Source of the DNA: Malus domestica
Lineage: Eukaryota; Streptophyta; Magnoliopsida; Rosales; Rosaceae
Direction of reading: 5' to 3'
NCBI RefSeq assembly: GCF_042453785.1
Contig: NC_091666.1
Span: 27,114,501-27,178,500, forward strand
Length of the DNA: 64,000 bases
Both the position numbers and the translations under genes were made by a program. Below the pieces are notes generated by a model. The model was not told the origin of the DNA, ran no database searches, and saw only the letters and a list, made by a program, of their open reading frames with translations. Below, in pieces: positions 45,077 to 56,177 of this stretch (positions within the stretch are counted from its first letter, which is position 1; the number at the start of each line of letters is the position of its first letter).

Positions 45077-45363
45077 AAGAATATTCATGTTAATTTGTAA
45101 TTAATTAGGAGATTGATTCGTGATTAGCGCAGATGAAGGTGCCGGTTAATAATTTTTTTTTTTTATTTTTGACACGACGTCACTACCAAATTCGCCTTTT
45201 GCAATCATCCTACTCTCTTTCATTATTATTAGTACTATATATACAAATGACAAACCCTAAACTGTTGCTGTTACGAACCCTAATCATTCAGTTATGTGAA
45301 GCTTCGGCCTCTTTCTCAAACGTAACTTCCTCAGTCCTCTCCTCACAAACCTCTTTAATATTA

Positions 45364-47628
45364 GGCCATCTCCAACCGAAGAAGGGCCAGAAGGCTCGTT
45401 TTAGGCATCTGGCCTTCCAAAAAATTAATATTTTAATGAACAGTGCATGCCATATTTCTTAGGTCATCTCCACCTGAAGGCTAGCCAAGGGCTTGTTTTA
45501 GCCATTTGGCCCTCCAAAATATTAATTTTTTAATGAACAGTACATGACCATATTTACCTCAATCTCCAATCGAGGGCCAAAAGGCCATAGGATTTGTTTT
45601 AGCCTTGTTACAAAAAACCTTCTCCAACTGAGGGCCAAAGGATCATATGACCAAACGTAATTTATTATTTAAATTTAAAAACTACAAATTAAATTTAAAA
45701 ACTACAATAACTTAAATTTATAGAAAAAACTGAGAATTTTTTAATATTTTTTTTAAAAAATTTTGCCAAAAAAATTTAATTCAAATACAACGGTAACTGG
45801 CGTCGGCTAGCCGTTGGATTTGAATATTTTTGGGCTATATATAGTGTGGATATTGGGTTATAATTCACACACCTTTGAATTCAATTTTTTTTTCAATTCA
45901 AACTCGTTCAATTCAAGTTTGCAATGAATTCCAACTTTGGATCCTCTTCGAATTCCAACTGGGGGTCCGAATCCAATTCCGAATTGGTAGAAAAATGGGC
46001 ACAAATGAGACAAAAAGATGAGGAGTCTGATGAAGAAAATGAAGCATGGCGCAATACACAATATGTGGCAACCATGGCAGCGTCCATGGTGTGTCAGCCA
46101 ACTGAGGAACAACCTCAATGAGGCGGCTCTGTTGCTGGTCGCTTTTACAAACCACGAAACAGAGCGATGACACATGACAACTCGGTGTACACAGAAGAGG
46201 ATTTCAGACGTCGTTTCCGAATAAAGCGTCATGTGTTCGAGCGTTTACTTCATGATGTCCAGTAGGTCAATCCATACTTTCGACAGAAGCTGGATAGAGC
46301 AGGCCCTCCTGATTTGTCACCTCATCAGAAGGTTATTATTGCACTCCGAATGATGGCTCATGCCTCCCCAGCTTATGCGATGGATGATATGTACGGTATA
46401 TCTAAGTCTACATGCCTTGATACTCTTGCTGAATTTTGTGACACAGTTGTTCATCTTTACAAAGAGGAGTACCTCTGTGAGCCAAATCAAGAAGATCTGG
46501 ATCGGCTCCTTCGCAAAGCTGAAGACCATAGCTTTTCGGGCATGATAGGGTCATTAGACTGCATGCATTGGAATTGGAAGAACTGTCCCACCGGATGGCG
46601 ATGAGGCTTTAGCGGAAGGTCAAGAAAGCCAACTATTGTGTTAAATGCGGTTCCCTCGTATGACACATGGATCTGGCATGCTTTCTTTGGAGTCACTGGA
46701 TCCCAAATTGACATTCCAGTTCTTGGGCGTTCACCCCTCTTCAATAACCTGACGGAAGGTAAATCACCTCAACTTGACTACTACATCAACGTCCGTTAGT
46801 ACAATATGGGGTATTACTTGACAGATGACATCTACCCAAAGTTGGCGACACTTGTCCAAGCAATTCCAAACCCTGCGAATGACGCCAAAAAGTGTTTTAT
46901 CTTACACCAAGAGGCATACCTAAAATATGTTGAGAGAGCTTTCGGTATTCTACAAGCATGGTGGAAGATCATCAAGGAACCGGCAAGAGGGTGGAGTCGA
47001 GAAAATTTGGACTCCATCATGATGTCTTGCATCATATTACACAACATGATTGTGGAGGATAAGCGAGATGGATATATTGATGGAGAGTTTGATGACGACC
47101 AAGAGGATCCAAATAGGTCAAAAATAGCTCATGCAAAAATATATGATGGGCCTAATTTGCCTTTCAATCCAAGAACTGGTAGTATCTCTTTAAATTAGTA
47201 CATGAAGCGCTATAGGATGATACGTTCCTTTGCCACAAACAAGTACCTACAATAGGATCTTGTTGCACATCTTTGGGCCAAAAGAAGCATGGAGTAAACG
47301 TTTAAGTTTTATGTTGTTTAAGTTTCATGTTGTTAAATGTTTTTTCCTATGTTGTTTTATGTTATTTAATGTTGTTTAATATTGTTTAATGTTATTTCAT
47401 GTTGCTTAATGTTATTTAATGTTGTTTAATGGCTTAAGAAGTTATAGGGGAAAAAAATTGTAAAAAATAAAAAAAAAATTCAAAAATAACGACTAGCTAA
47501 CGTCAACAGTTACCGTTGTAATTCAAATTTTGGCCTTTTTTGTTCAGTGAGACCCATGAGCCATTTGGCCTGTCCCTTGGTTAGAGACGGCTTTTAGGCT
47601 ATTTTCGGCCCTTCGGTTGGGGATGGCC
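45364..47628 (+). mobile_element. PIF/Harbinger DNA transposon
   Basis: A 2265-bp element with inverted ends GGCCATCTCCAACCGAAG and CTTCGGTTGGGGATGGCC, flanked by TTA on both sides (45361-45363 and 47629-47631), the usual PIF/Harbinger target duplication. It encodes a broken DDE transposase (45924-47198). The left end holds additional TIR-like motifs at about 45462, 45560 and 45618. It lies about 350 bp upstream of the MADS-box start codon. Confidence 0.93.
45924..47198 (+). pseudogene. Harbinger DDE transposase with four in-frame stops
   Basis: One frame runs through the whole region, broken only by stops at 46119 (TGA), 46263 (TAG), 46602 (TGA) and 46797 (TAG). It starts MNSNFGSSSN and shows SVYTEEDFRRRF, GSLDCMHWNWKNCP (first catalytic Asp), YYLTDDIYPK (second Asp) and YVERAFGILQAWW (Glu), the DDE_Tnp_4 pattern of plant transposases. 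No frameshift is needed. Each stop could arise from one C-to-T change (CGA to TGA, CAG to TAG). The partner Myb-like ORF of autonomous Harbinger elements was not seen. Confidence 0.88.
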
Positions 47629-47631
47629 TTA

Positions 47632-48296
47632 TAATTTGGCTTGCGGAGTGTGTGTCTGTCCTAAAACTACAGTACTACAGTAACTCAACGATGGTGTGGA
47701 AAAGGAGACATTTTCTTATATCACAAATTCAGCTTGTATTAATCGTTTATAGATAGTTATTGCACTTTTTCAATAAGCAGCAAATATTTATTGGATGGTG
47801 ATGTCATTGAAAATAAATCTTGACTAGATAAGAAACTATCTCCGTCGAAAAGGCATCGGATCCTTGAGTTGTGCTATTCCCCAGCTACGTGCCCATGTTT
47901 ATGAACCCTCAAACCAATTAACAAGCTTATGTACGTAAAATTATATTATTCTAGATAGGGTTACATCTAAGCATCATTTCTCTTATAAAGATAGAACGAT
48001 AATGAACCTCGTATATATGTTTCTTATTAAATAAATGAGAAATTCGAACTTAATTTCTCTTTCAACTTTAACTCAATAGATTATGAATCACATTTGAACA
48101 AGTTTTGTAGACCATATTGTTAATAAGTATTAGCTGACCACATGAAGTGTTACTTACTAAACATCACTAATTTTGAATAATTACCGTATCAGGTAAGCTA
48201 ATTACTAGCTAGTGTGATTTAACAATGCAACCCCTCTAAAGAAAATGTGATGAACAATGTAGTTAGTAATTATTAATTAAACGCATAAGAACAATT
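47632..48296. other. Intergenic DNA, no gene seen
   Basis: AT-rich sequence with no recognisable exon or element between the Harbinger element and the candidate Helitron. Confidence 0.45.
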
Positions 48297-49178
48297 TCTC
48301 CACTAATCTATATATAAAGCGAGAGGCAGTGAACAGTGGGATTTGGTGTTACCGGCTTCGACAAAATAACTGGACCAAAATGCCCCTCAGCCCAAAAAAT
48401 TCAAAACCAACCCAAAATAATATATCAAATCATGCAAAGGTAATTTGGTAATTTGATCATCATAAAATATAATATCAATATAAGTGGGAAGAGAGAAAAC
48501 AATAAACAAATGACAAAGTTGATGGTGCCCACGTGATGGGGAAGAAAAATATAATAAAAAATAAGAAAAATTATGAATTTTGTGTTCAAAACATCTTAAG
48601 AGGAGCATAGTGCTGTTTATAAAAAAAGAAAATAACGAAATAAAAAAATATAGAAGCAATTCACACATATAAATACATTTAAAATGTATAAATCGCGTAT
48701 AGCGCGCTGTGATTCAAAAAATGCATTTTGCACACGGTTGTTTATTAAATATTATTTCTCAATTTTTAAACACTTAAGAGGTGTGTAGTGCCGATTATAA
48801 AAAAAGTCTCTCGCACGCGCATAATAATGTGATTCAATTAGTTGTCAAATGATCATTTTTTTTAACAAACAATGTTGTTTACACGAAGGAGATGGAGCGG
48901 CTTTAGCCTCACAATTGGCTAATAATCAGTTGTTTATTAAATATTATTTTTCTAATTTTAATGTAAATTCAATAAAATGTAGATGGAAATTTAAAATTTG
49001 TTTTTATTCATATGGATTTAGTTGTTTTGATTAATTAAAAGACCGATTTTATTAAATGTATTTATTATTCATTTCCATCTATATTAATAAATACATTTAA
49101 AACATGTAAATCTCGTATAGCACGTTGTGATTCAAAAAATGCCTTATTCACTTGTCTGAGCTCGTGCATGGAGGCTAG
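48297..49178 (+). mobile_element. Candidate non-autonomous Helitron
   Basis: The left end TCTCCACTAATCTATATATA resembles plant Helitron 5' ends starting with TC. The right end CTCGTGCATGGAGGCTAG followed by T has the CTRR terminus and following T of Helitrons, but the hairpin before it is weak. Inside, AAATACATTTAAAA with GTGATTCAAAAAATGC occurs twice (about 48666 and 49088). The base before the left end is T, not the expected A. It has no coding capacity. Confidence 0.42.
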
Positions 49179-49328
49179 TATATATAAATTGCATTCGAGA
49201 TTATATCAATCAGTTGTTGGCATGTAAAACTTATAACTCAAAAAGTTCATGAAACCAAACATTACCTTTTGAATAAAATACGCAAATAAAATGAGAGGTA
49301 AAGAACTTTTGTTGGGAAGAGGTTCGTT

Positions 49329-49511
49329 CCGGATCCTCTTTCTTGGGATTTTCACATTTTATTCTTTTGCGATCAATTTTTATTAGATACTATTTGTATT
49401 TAATTTTAAATTAAAATAATTTAAAATAATTTTTAACTACACGATGTACGAAGAACGAATAAAATATAAGGATTATCACAAAAAGCCACAAAGAGGATTC
49501 TAATGAGATCC
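49329..49511. mobile_element. MITE with inverted repeats (family B, copy 3)
   Basis: GGATCCTCTTTCTTGGGATT on the left and CACAAAGAGGATTC on the right are inverted, around a TAATTTTAAATTAAAAT core. Related to 2034-2258 and 24901-25094. Confidence 0.55.
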
Positions 49512-51960
49512 AATTCCCTTTTGTTGGGTTTACATGAAAAATGTGGTGACAAGCGTCACCGTCAAACTATGGCTTATCTTAGGGGAGATGAATGGAGACA
49601 TGTTAAGTCATGATTGGAGCTGTGCCTCAATGGTAGTCCACCTCAATATGATGGCCATGGACATAAACCTAGGACACCACAACATTAAAACTTTTTATCG
49701 ATAGGACATTACAAAAAAGAAAAGTGGGAATCTTCCAGTGCAGATGTATCAAGTTTTGTCTCAAAGAACATAGATATCTCCTCTTATAATTAAAGTTCTA
49801 AAAGATGTATGACAAAAAATAAATTTAAGCGGATCTAAACAAATATAAATAAATTTATTATGTATTATATAAATAAATACATATTTATACTCCAAAAATT
49901 ATACTTGTATTAGAAATTAAGCTCATAAGCATCTAATATATTAAGAGTATCTCCAACAATAATAGCTAAATTTTTGCCATTATAGTTAGCCAAATGGCTT
50001 AGACATTAATTTAGCTATTCACATCTTCTAGCACTACTAGCTATTTTAACTTAAAGTTAAAATATTTTACCATTACTTTTCCTAAACCTACCCAACTCCT
50101 TTTTCAGTTGAGGTTGGCACCCACCTTCTTCCTTTCCCTTCTCTTTTCTTCATTATCTTTTTCTCATCTTTTGTATTATCTCTCTCCCGAAACCCCAATC
50201 TCACTCATCCTCTCAGTCCACCACCATAGATATATCACCCCGCAACACAATACATATCGCCAACAGATGCACCACCGCCGCAACACCAGACCCATCGCCA
50301 GCAGATCCACCACCGTCGCAACACCATACTCATAAACACTGACCACCAAATCCACCTCCTCCACAAAGCACCATACTTACCACAAATGTAGTATCAGAAG
50401 CAGCATCACAGCAGACGCCCTGTAGCATCAATGCAACTTGTAGTAGACAAACCGCCTAGACTGCCTAGACCGCCTAGACCGCCTAGGCATCCACCTAAAT
50501 CCTCTCCAATTAGTGAACATTTTGACCTAAGTCCACGGTCTAGACGCCACCTGGACCTATTTTTAGAACGGTGCTTATAGTTTTATGACAGTATTAACTC
50601 TTTTACACTTAAAACACACACACAAAAGAGAAGGGATTTTAGGAGATATCCTTCCCATTTTTATGAAAAAAAACACAACAAAACCAGTCATATGAGTTTC
50701 ACACCTCCTGAAAATTTTTCTTCATATTTGTCAACTCAACTTCAAGGTCAATTATATATAGCATAACACCTATACACGTGAGAGTACCAATGATAGTTAG
50801 ACCTAGTACGTGAATAGCAATATGTCATCAACATGTTTTACGAGGATTTGCACTCTTAAACGTATTTAGACTCCAACTCCAGCTCGCAACTCATAGACTT
50901 AAACTGAAATCCAAACAATAAAATTCTCATGTGACCATATCTCTTTTATCAACCACTTTGTTATTTGAATTGCTCATCTGCTCATAACATGTGATTTAAG
51001 AGAAAAATGTCGACATGTCTCCCACATTTTCCTTTCCATGGCTCTTAACTCAGCTAACAAATCATCAAATCAAAAGCTTTATTATTTTATGATTCCAGCA
51101 ATAATCGAACGTGGGTTAACATCTTTTCAAGTACGATCGAAAAAAAAAAAACATCTTTTCAAGTTGCCCTAGAGGTCAAGCATGTTGATTGGTATAGCTT
51201 AAGCTGAAGTGGAAACATGTTTAAAGTGTTGGATTGTGCTGCATCAAAAAGAGATGGAATCCAAATGTGTTGACGGGTCATACCTTTATTAGATAAATTG
51301 TATAAATGATTATACAAATAAATGGTAAGTAAAGCCCTACTCTTTAATCAAGGATTTACTAACGTTTTGAGAGATCAACTTTTTGCTCTTCGTTTTTTAT
51401 ATTTTCCGAAAAAAAATACTAGTTACCTTCGCCATCTTCCTTTTCCTTTGTTCCTCTCCTACTCCACTTACTAAATCTAATAATGTGAAAAGACATTATT
51501 TTCTTTCCTCTTTACCCTTATAATAAATCTAAAAGTTGAAAATAAAATAAAATATGGGCACACACACCTCTCTCCCTACCATCTCGTCTTCCCTCACCCT
51601 ACCCCAACCCCAGCCCCATCATTCAACTATCAGAATTTGTTGCCTGGGACTTATCATCAACGACCAATGATCAAAGCTGATAAACGTGTTTAATATATTC
51701 ATTCGAATCTAAATTTGTAATAGTCGGTGACTCTGTGTGTTGTTCAAATTTTGATCAGGGCCCTTGAATTACAAATTTTACAAGAAGGCAAATTTGGAAC
51801 AAGCAAGCAAGGTCAGTGACTTTCTTACGAGTTAATAGTTTAGGGTTTTGATTGATTCATTTTGTGATTGAAAATTGGATGTGATTGAAAATTGAAAATT
51901 GGATGTGTGCTATTTTGAAATGGAGATGTGCTATATTGATATATGTTGAACTGATGGTTG
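49512..51960. other. Intergenic DNA with decayed repeats
   Basis: TTAAGAGTATCTCCAACAA at 49941 resembles a Harbinger-type end but has no partner. A small cluster of CCGCCTAGAC units lies at 50455-50485. ORFs at 50108-50364 are low-complexity His/Thr-rich translations. The part after about 51750 may be the 5' leader of the outer hAT element. Confidence 0.4.
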
Positions 51961-52119
51961 TGATATATTATTGTGCATTGTTAGGATGGATAGGACTAGT
52001 AGCCAATTTAGTACACCTACGGTCTTAGGTAAACGAAAATAAATAAGCCAATCTAGTGCACCTACACCCCTCAAGTAGAAACTCCCTCAAATGAAGAATA
52101 TCTTCACGATGATCCTAAT

Positions 52120-52485
52120 TTGAATGGTGATATACAATTAGAAGAAGTAGTGGAAGAAGAAAGTTTGGGGAGGGTTGCAGAGGGAAGTATGGAGAGGTCG
52201 GCCGAGGGAAGTAATCGGAAAAAAGGTAATAGGAGAAAGGGCCCAAGTCTGGCGTGGCAAAATGCCACTAAGATACTATTCGCCTGTGAAAGTGGGGTGA
52301 CAAGGGTGATGGTGGAATGCAACCTTTGCAAATTGCAAGTACAGACAGATTCCTCCAAACATGGAACAACGAGAATTTTGAAGCACTTGAGGAAATGCCC
52401 CCGGTTGCAGTCTCTTCGACGGTCCCAATTAAACCAACCATTGTTGTCACATGGGCGGTTCAATTGTCACTCATACTTTCAATAA
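52120..52485 (+). pseudogene. BED-finger ORF of the older hAT element
   Basis: About 120 codons match the ORF at 54555, with an acidic start and then VECNLCKLQVQTDSSKHGTT and HLRKC (C2HC BED-type zinc finger). Beyond the finger it is frameshifted and has stops. DDE and dimerisation domains are absent because of an internal deletion whose breakpoint differs from that of the younger copy. Confidence 0.65.
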
Positions 52486-53266
52486 AAAAAAGACTTGATA
52501 TGACATGTGTGAAATGAATTATAAAGGCCGAGATGTCTTTTAGGGTGGTTGACCAAGAGGACTTCAGAGATTAAATCCATGACTTGAACATTAAGTGAAA
52601 TGGGTCAACCATCAACAAAGGGAAGGGGCTGAAAGGGGAAATTCTTCATGAACTTGAACTTTCAAGTTCAAACAAACAAATTAAAATTCATTTGAAACTT
52701 TGGTTTGTAACTTTAATTTGTTGATTTTTGGTTTGCAACTTAATATTAGGGGTGGAATTTTTTCCCGAAAATCCCGAACCGTCCCGATCCCGTCCCGAAA
52801 TTTGACCGAAAAAATCCCGAACCGAATTTCCCGAAACCTTCGGTACCCGAAACCGAACCCGTCCCGAAAGTTTCGGGTTGGGAATTGGCCACAGCTTTGA
52901 AAGTTTTCGGTAATCCCGAACCGAACCGATTATTATATATATATATATTTATTTATTTTTAATTTTTAATTAGAAATTACTTGAACCGTTGGATTTGTTA
53001 AAATCAAATCTAACCGTCCATTGAGTTAGGTTAGGTCATTTGTTAGGTGGGTGTTCTTTCTCTCTCAGACTCGCTCTTGCTCTCTCACTCACAGTCCCTC
53101 TCTCACAGACCGAGCGAACCCTCTCGCTGTCTCCTTCCTCTCCAGACGTAGTGTCCTCTCACACTCGGTCGTGGTCCGATCCAAACGCTATCCTCTCGCA
53201 CTTGCTCTCCCGGCTGAAGTCCAGGTTGGTCTTCGTCTTCTTCTTCGTTTGAATCCCACCAGTTAT

Positions 53267-53775
53267 TTGTGATTGCCTGTAAGGTGTTTGTCTAATTTCC
53301 TGATCTTTGATTTGTTTATTGAGATTTGTTTTATTTTTGTGTGGAATTATGATTGCCTGTAAGGTGTTCGATGATATTTCTGATGCCCTGCTATTATTTC
53401 TTTTGTTTTGTTAAATTAAATGTGTCAATGGAGAATTGTGATTGCTTGGAAGGTGTTTGATAAAGTTTCATAGTGTTTTGTTTTGTTAAATGTGTCGATG
53501 ATATTTCCTGCAAGGTGTTTGATAAATTTCCTGAGTGTATTGTTATCGTTTCGGTTGTTTGGTTTTATGTGTCCATGGAGTGTTGTGATTTCCTGCGAGG
53601 TGTTTGATAAATTTCCTCAGTGTTTTCTTATCGTTTTGTTCGTTTGGTTTTCTATGTCCATGGAGTGTTGTGATTGCCTGTGAGTTGTTTGATAAATTTC
53701 CTCAGTGATATGTTACTATTCCATTTGCTTTGTTCTTAATTGCCCGCAAGGTATTTGATAAGTTTCCACAGTGAC
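53267..53775. repeat. Diverged tandem array in the hAT leader intron
   Basis: Five to seven units of roughly 60-110 bp share TGTGATTGCCTG, AAGGTGTTTGATAAATTTCC and TCAGTGTTTTGTTATCG. It sits between the CT-rich leader and the BED ORF and is not coding. Confidence 0.7.
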
Positions 53776-54554
53776 TTGTTACTTCATTTATTTTGGTTTA
53801 TGGGTTCATGTAATTCAGGTTGGTTTTGTTTGGAATTGCAGGGTTTTAGCTAATGGCAGTTTGTTTTTAGCTCAGATTTTCAAGCTTTGTGATACTTAAA
53901 GCAGTTATCAGAGACAACTACCAACCAGGGACATTCTAAGTTTAAACAAGAGCTCAATAACAAATAGGTAAGTTAAGTAACATCATTTACATCTTTTAGA
54001 TAATTTTTTAAAATTTATTCGAAACTACCAGGGAGATTCTTATGCATTTTGGTTTGATGAAGGTGCATGGTTTAATCTCATTTGGACTTTTTTTATTGGT
54101 ATTCAATTGACTTGATTATATTCTGAGATAAATATGTGTTTGACTTTGATATAATATATGTGCATGCATGATCAGATAGTGCCCATTTCCATTAGTATGA
54201 TCTTGCAATGAATCAAATTCAGATGTTTTTTTGGTCAAATTGTGATTAGATCAACGCATAATTGATAACAGTGTTATCTTATGTGATTCTGATCAAGAGT
54301 GGAACGAGGAATTTTTAATAGGGTGCTTACTAGTTAGCTAACTTTTTTGCAAGTGAGATCGGGTTTGATGAAGGTGCATGCTTTAATCTCATTTTGACTT
54401 TGATATAATATATGTGTTTATGGATCAGTTTATGGAATGTGTGTGATATATTATGGAATGGATCAATTTATGGATCAATTAACATGCTTTAATCTCATAT
54501 GAATATTATATATATGCTGAACTGTGTTGTGATATATTATTGTGCATTGTCAGG

Positions 54555-55202
54555 ATGGACAAGTCTGGTAGTAGTGGTAGTGGTAGCCAATCACAATCTA
54601 CTAGTACACCTCGGATCTCTGTTTTAATAAAACGAAAGCCACAGTACATTCAAACTGAAGAATACTATGAAGATTATTGTGATGATGATCCGGATATAGA
54701 TGCTGATATAGGATTAGAAGAAATAGATATAGAGGAAGAAATAGAGGAAGAAGAAGGTGAGGAGGATAGTGTTGAATTGGACACGCAACATATGCCTTCG
54801 GTGGCCACATTAGCAAGTAGGGTGGGTCAACGGAAAAAAAGTAATAGGACTAAGGGGCCAAGTCCGGCTTGGAATGATGCCATTAAGGTAAATGTGACCG
54901 ATGAATTTGGAAATAAAACGGTTATGGCGGAGTGCAATCATTGCAAAATTCAAGTGCCGGCGGAGTCCTCTAGACATGGGACGAAAGGTATTCTTAATCA
55001 TTTGAAGAAATGCCCGGAGTCTAGTCTCTACGAGGCTCCGGATTCGAAACAACCATTGTTGTCACAAGGGGTGATGGGGGGTCAAGTTGTTGCTCACACT
55101 TTCAATCAAAAAAGACTTGATATGAAATGTGTGAAGTGGATAATAAAAGCGGAGATGCCTTTTAGGGCGGTTGATCAAGAGGACTTTAGAGATTGGAGGT
55201 GA
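54555..55202 (+). CDS. Truncated hAT transposase: BED zinc finger only
   Basis: 215 codons from the ATG at 54555, right after a TTGTCAG acceptor-like site. A Ser/Gly-rich start and a long acidic stretch (EEIDIEEEIEEEEGEE) precede the BED finger (MAECNHCKIQVPAESSRHGT, then LNHLKKC). The end resembles the start of the hAT catalytic region (KRLDMKCVKW, EMPFRAVDQEDFRD), then is cut. In another frame 55200-55407 keeps the family's C-terminal tail (PPPPPPQVQRRPS, STRGRGRRG). A deletion thus joined the N-terminal and C-terminal coding ends. The product might bind element ends without cutting. Confidence 0.72.
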   Translation: MDKSGSSGSGSQSQSTSTPRISVLIKRKPQYIQTEEYYEDYCDDDPDIDADIGLEEIDIEEEIEEEEGEEDSVELDTQHMPSVATLASRVGQRKKSNRTKGPSPAWNDAIKVNVTDEFGNKTVMAECNHCKIQVPAESSRHGTKGILNHLKKCPESSLYEAPDSKQPLLSQGVMGGQVVAHTFNQKRLDMKCVKWIIKAEMPFRAVDQEDFRDWR

Positions 55203-56023
55203 GGAGAATCCCACACAAAGTGAAATGCCACCTCCTCCACCACCTCAAGTTCAACGCCGCCCATCACTACCTCCACGACCACCCATTTCAAGAGCATCAA
55301 CACCAACACAAAGGAGGGTTCAATTATCAACAAGAGGAAGGGGTCCACCATCAACACCAACATCAACGGGCCATTCATCAACAAGGGGAAGGGGTCGAAG
55401 GGGCTAAAGGGAATGAATGAACTTAATATAAACTATGTTTTGCTTTTGGATTGTAACTTAATCTAAATTCATTTGGAGTTTGGTTTGTAAAACCTAACTT
55501 ATTTCATTTTGGTTGCATGCACTTTTAATTAACTAGTTTGGTAGACAATTTGGAAGTTTGGTTTGTAAAACTTAACTTATTTCATTTTTGTTGCATGCAC
55601 TTTTAATTAAATAGTTTGGTAGACTTGTTAGGTGCTTCCTTTATATGAAAATTGAAACATGTGGTATTGTGATATTTGTGGTGAAATTGAAACAGGTGGG
55701 TTGGGCTGTAACCTTAATTTTTTTTTTTTTGGGCAGTGGCTGGCTGCAATCTTAAAAGCCCAACATTTTGGGCTTCAAGGCCCAATCCCGAATTATCCCG
55801 AAAATCCCGAAACACTTTCGGGAATCCCGAATTTCGGGAAATGCACAATTTCGGTTCGGTTTCGGGATATAAAATCCCATCCCGAAATGTTTTGGTTTGG
55901 GATTTGGGAAATGAGTTTCGGTTCGGGATCCCGACCCGAACCACCCCTACTTAATATATTCCATTTTGGATTGTAACTTAATTTGTTGCTTTTGGGTTTT
56001 GGTTGCATATAGTTTTAATTTAA

Positions 56024-56177
56024 GGAAAAACTAATGAAAATAGCTTGAAAACTTTGAGTTTTAACGATAAAGACAAAATAAATAGTAAAGTGAATAGTAC
56101 CAGGATTGACTTTTTAGGGTAAAAATGTGGTTTTTGGTTAAAGTAAACAGTACTGTAAGCTTTTCGTTAAAGTTCCC
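56024..56177. mobile_element. MULE-like MITE (family A, copy 3, inverted)
   Basis: Reverse-complement copy of the 5164 and 9431 elements. It is flanked by a perfect 10-bp duplication TTTAATTTAA (56014-56023 and 56178-56187) and inserted into the tail of the older hAT element. Confidence 0.88.

Larger units (their letters stand above)
52747..55949 (+). mobile_element. hAT transposon, internally deleted
   Basis: A 3203-bp element with TIR TAGGGGTGG...CCACCCCTA and a perfect 8-bp target duplication CTTAATAT (52739-52746 and 55950-55957), as expected for hAT. Both ends are packed with CCCGAA/TTCGGG motifs (52760-52930 and 55785-55940), probably transposase-binding subterminal repeats. Inside are a CT-rich leader (53050-53220), an intron with a tandem array, and a BED-finger ORF fused to a proline-rich tail. 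The transposase core is missing, so it needs a helper. Confidence 0.93.

Noticed and set aside
53267-53775. CRISPR-like spaced repeats
   Set aside because: The units are diverged, spacers are not unique uniform-length segments, the genome is a plant, and the array lies in a transposon intron.
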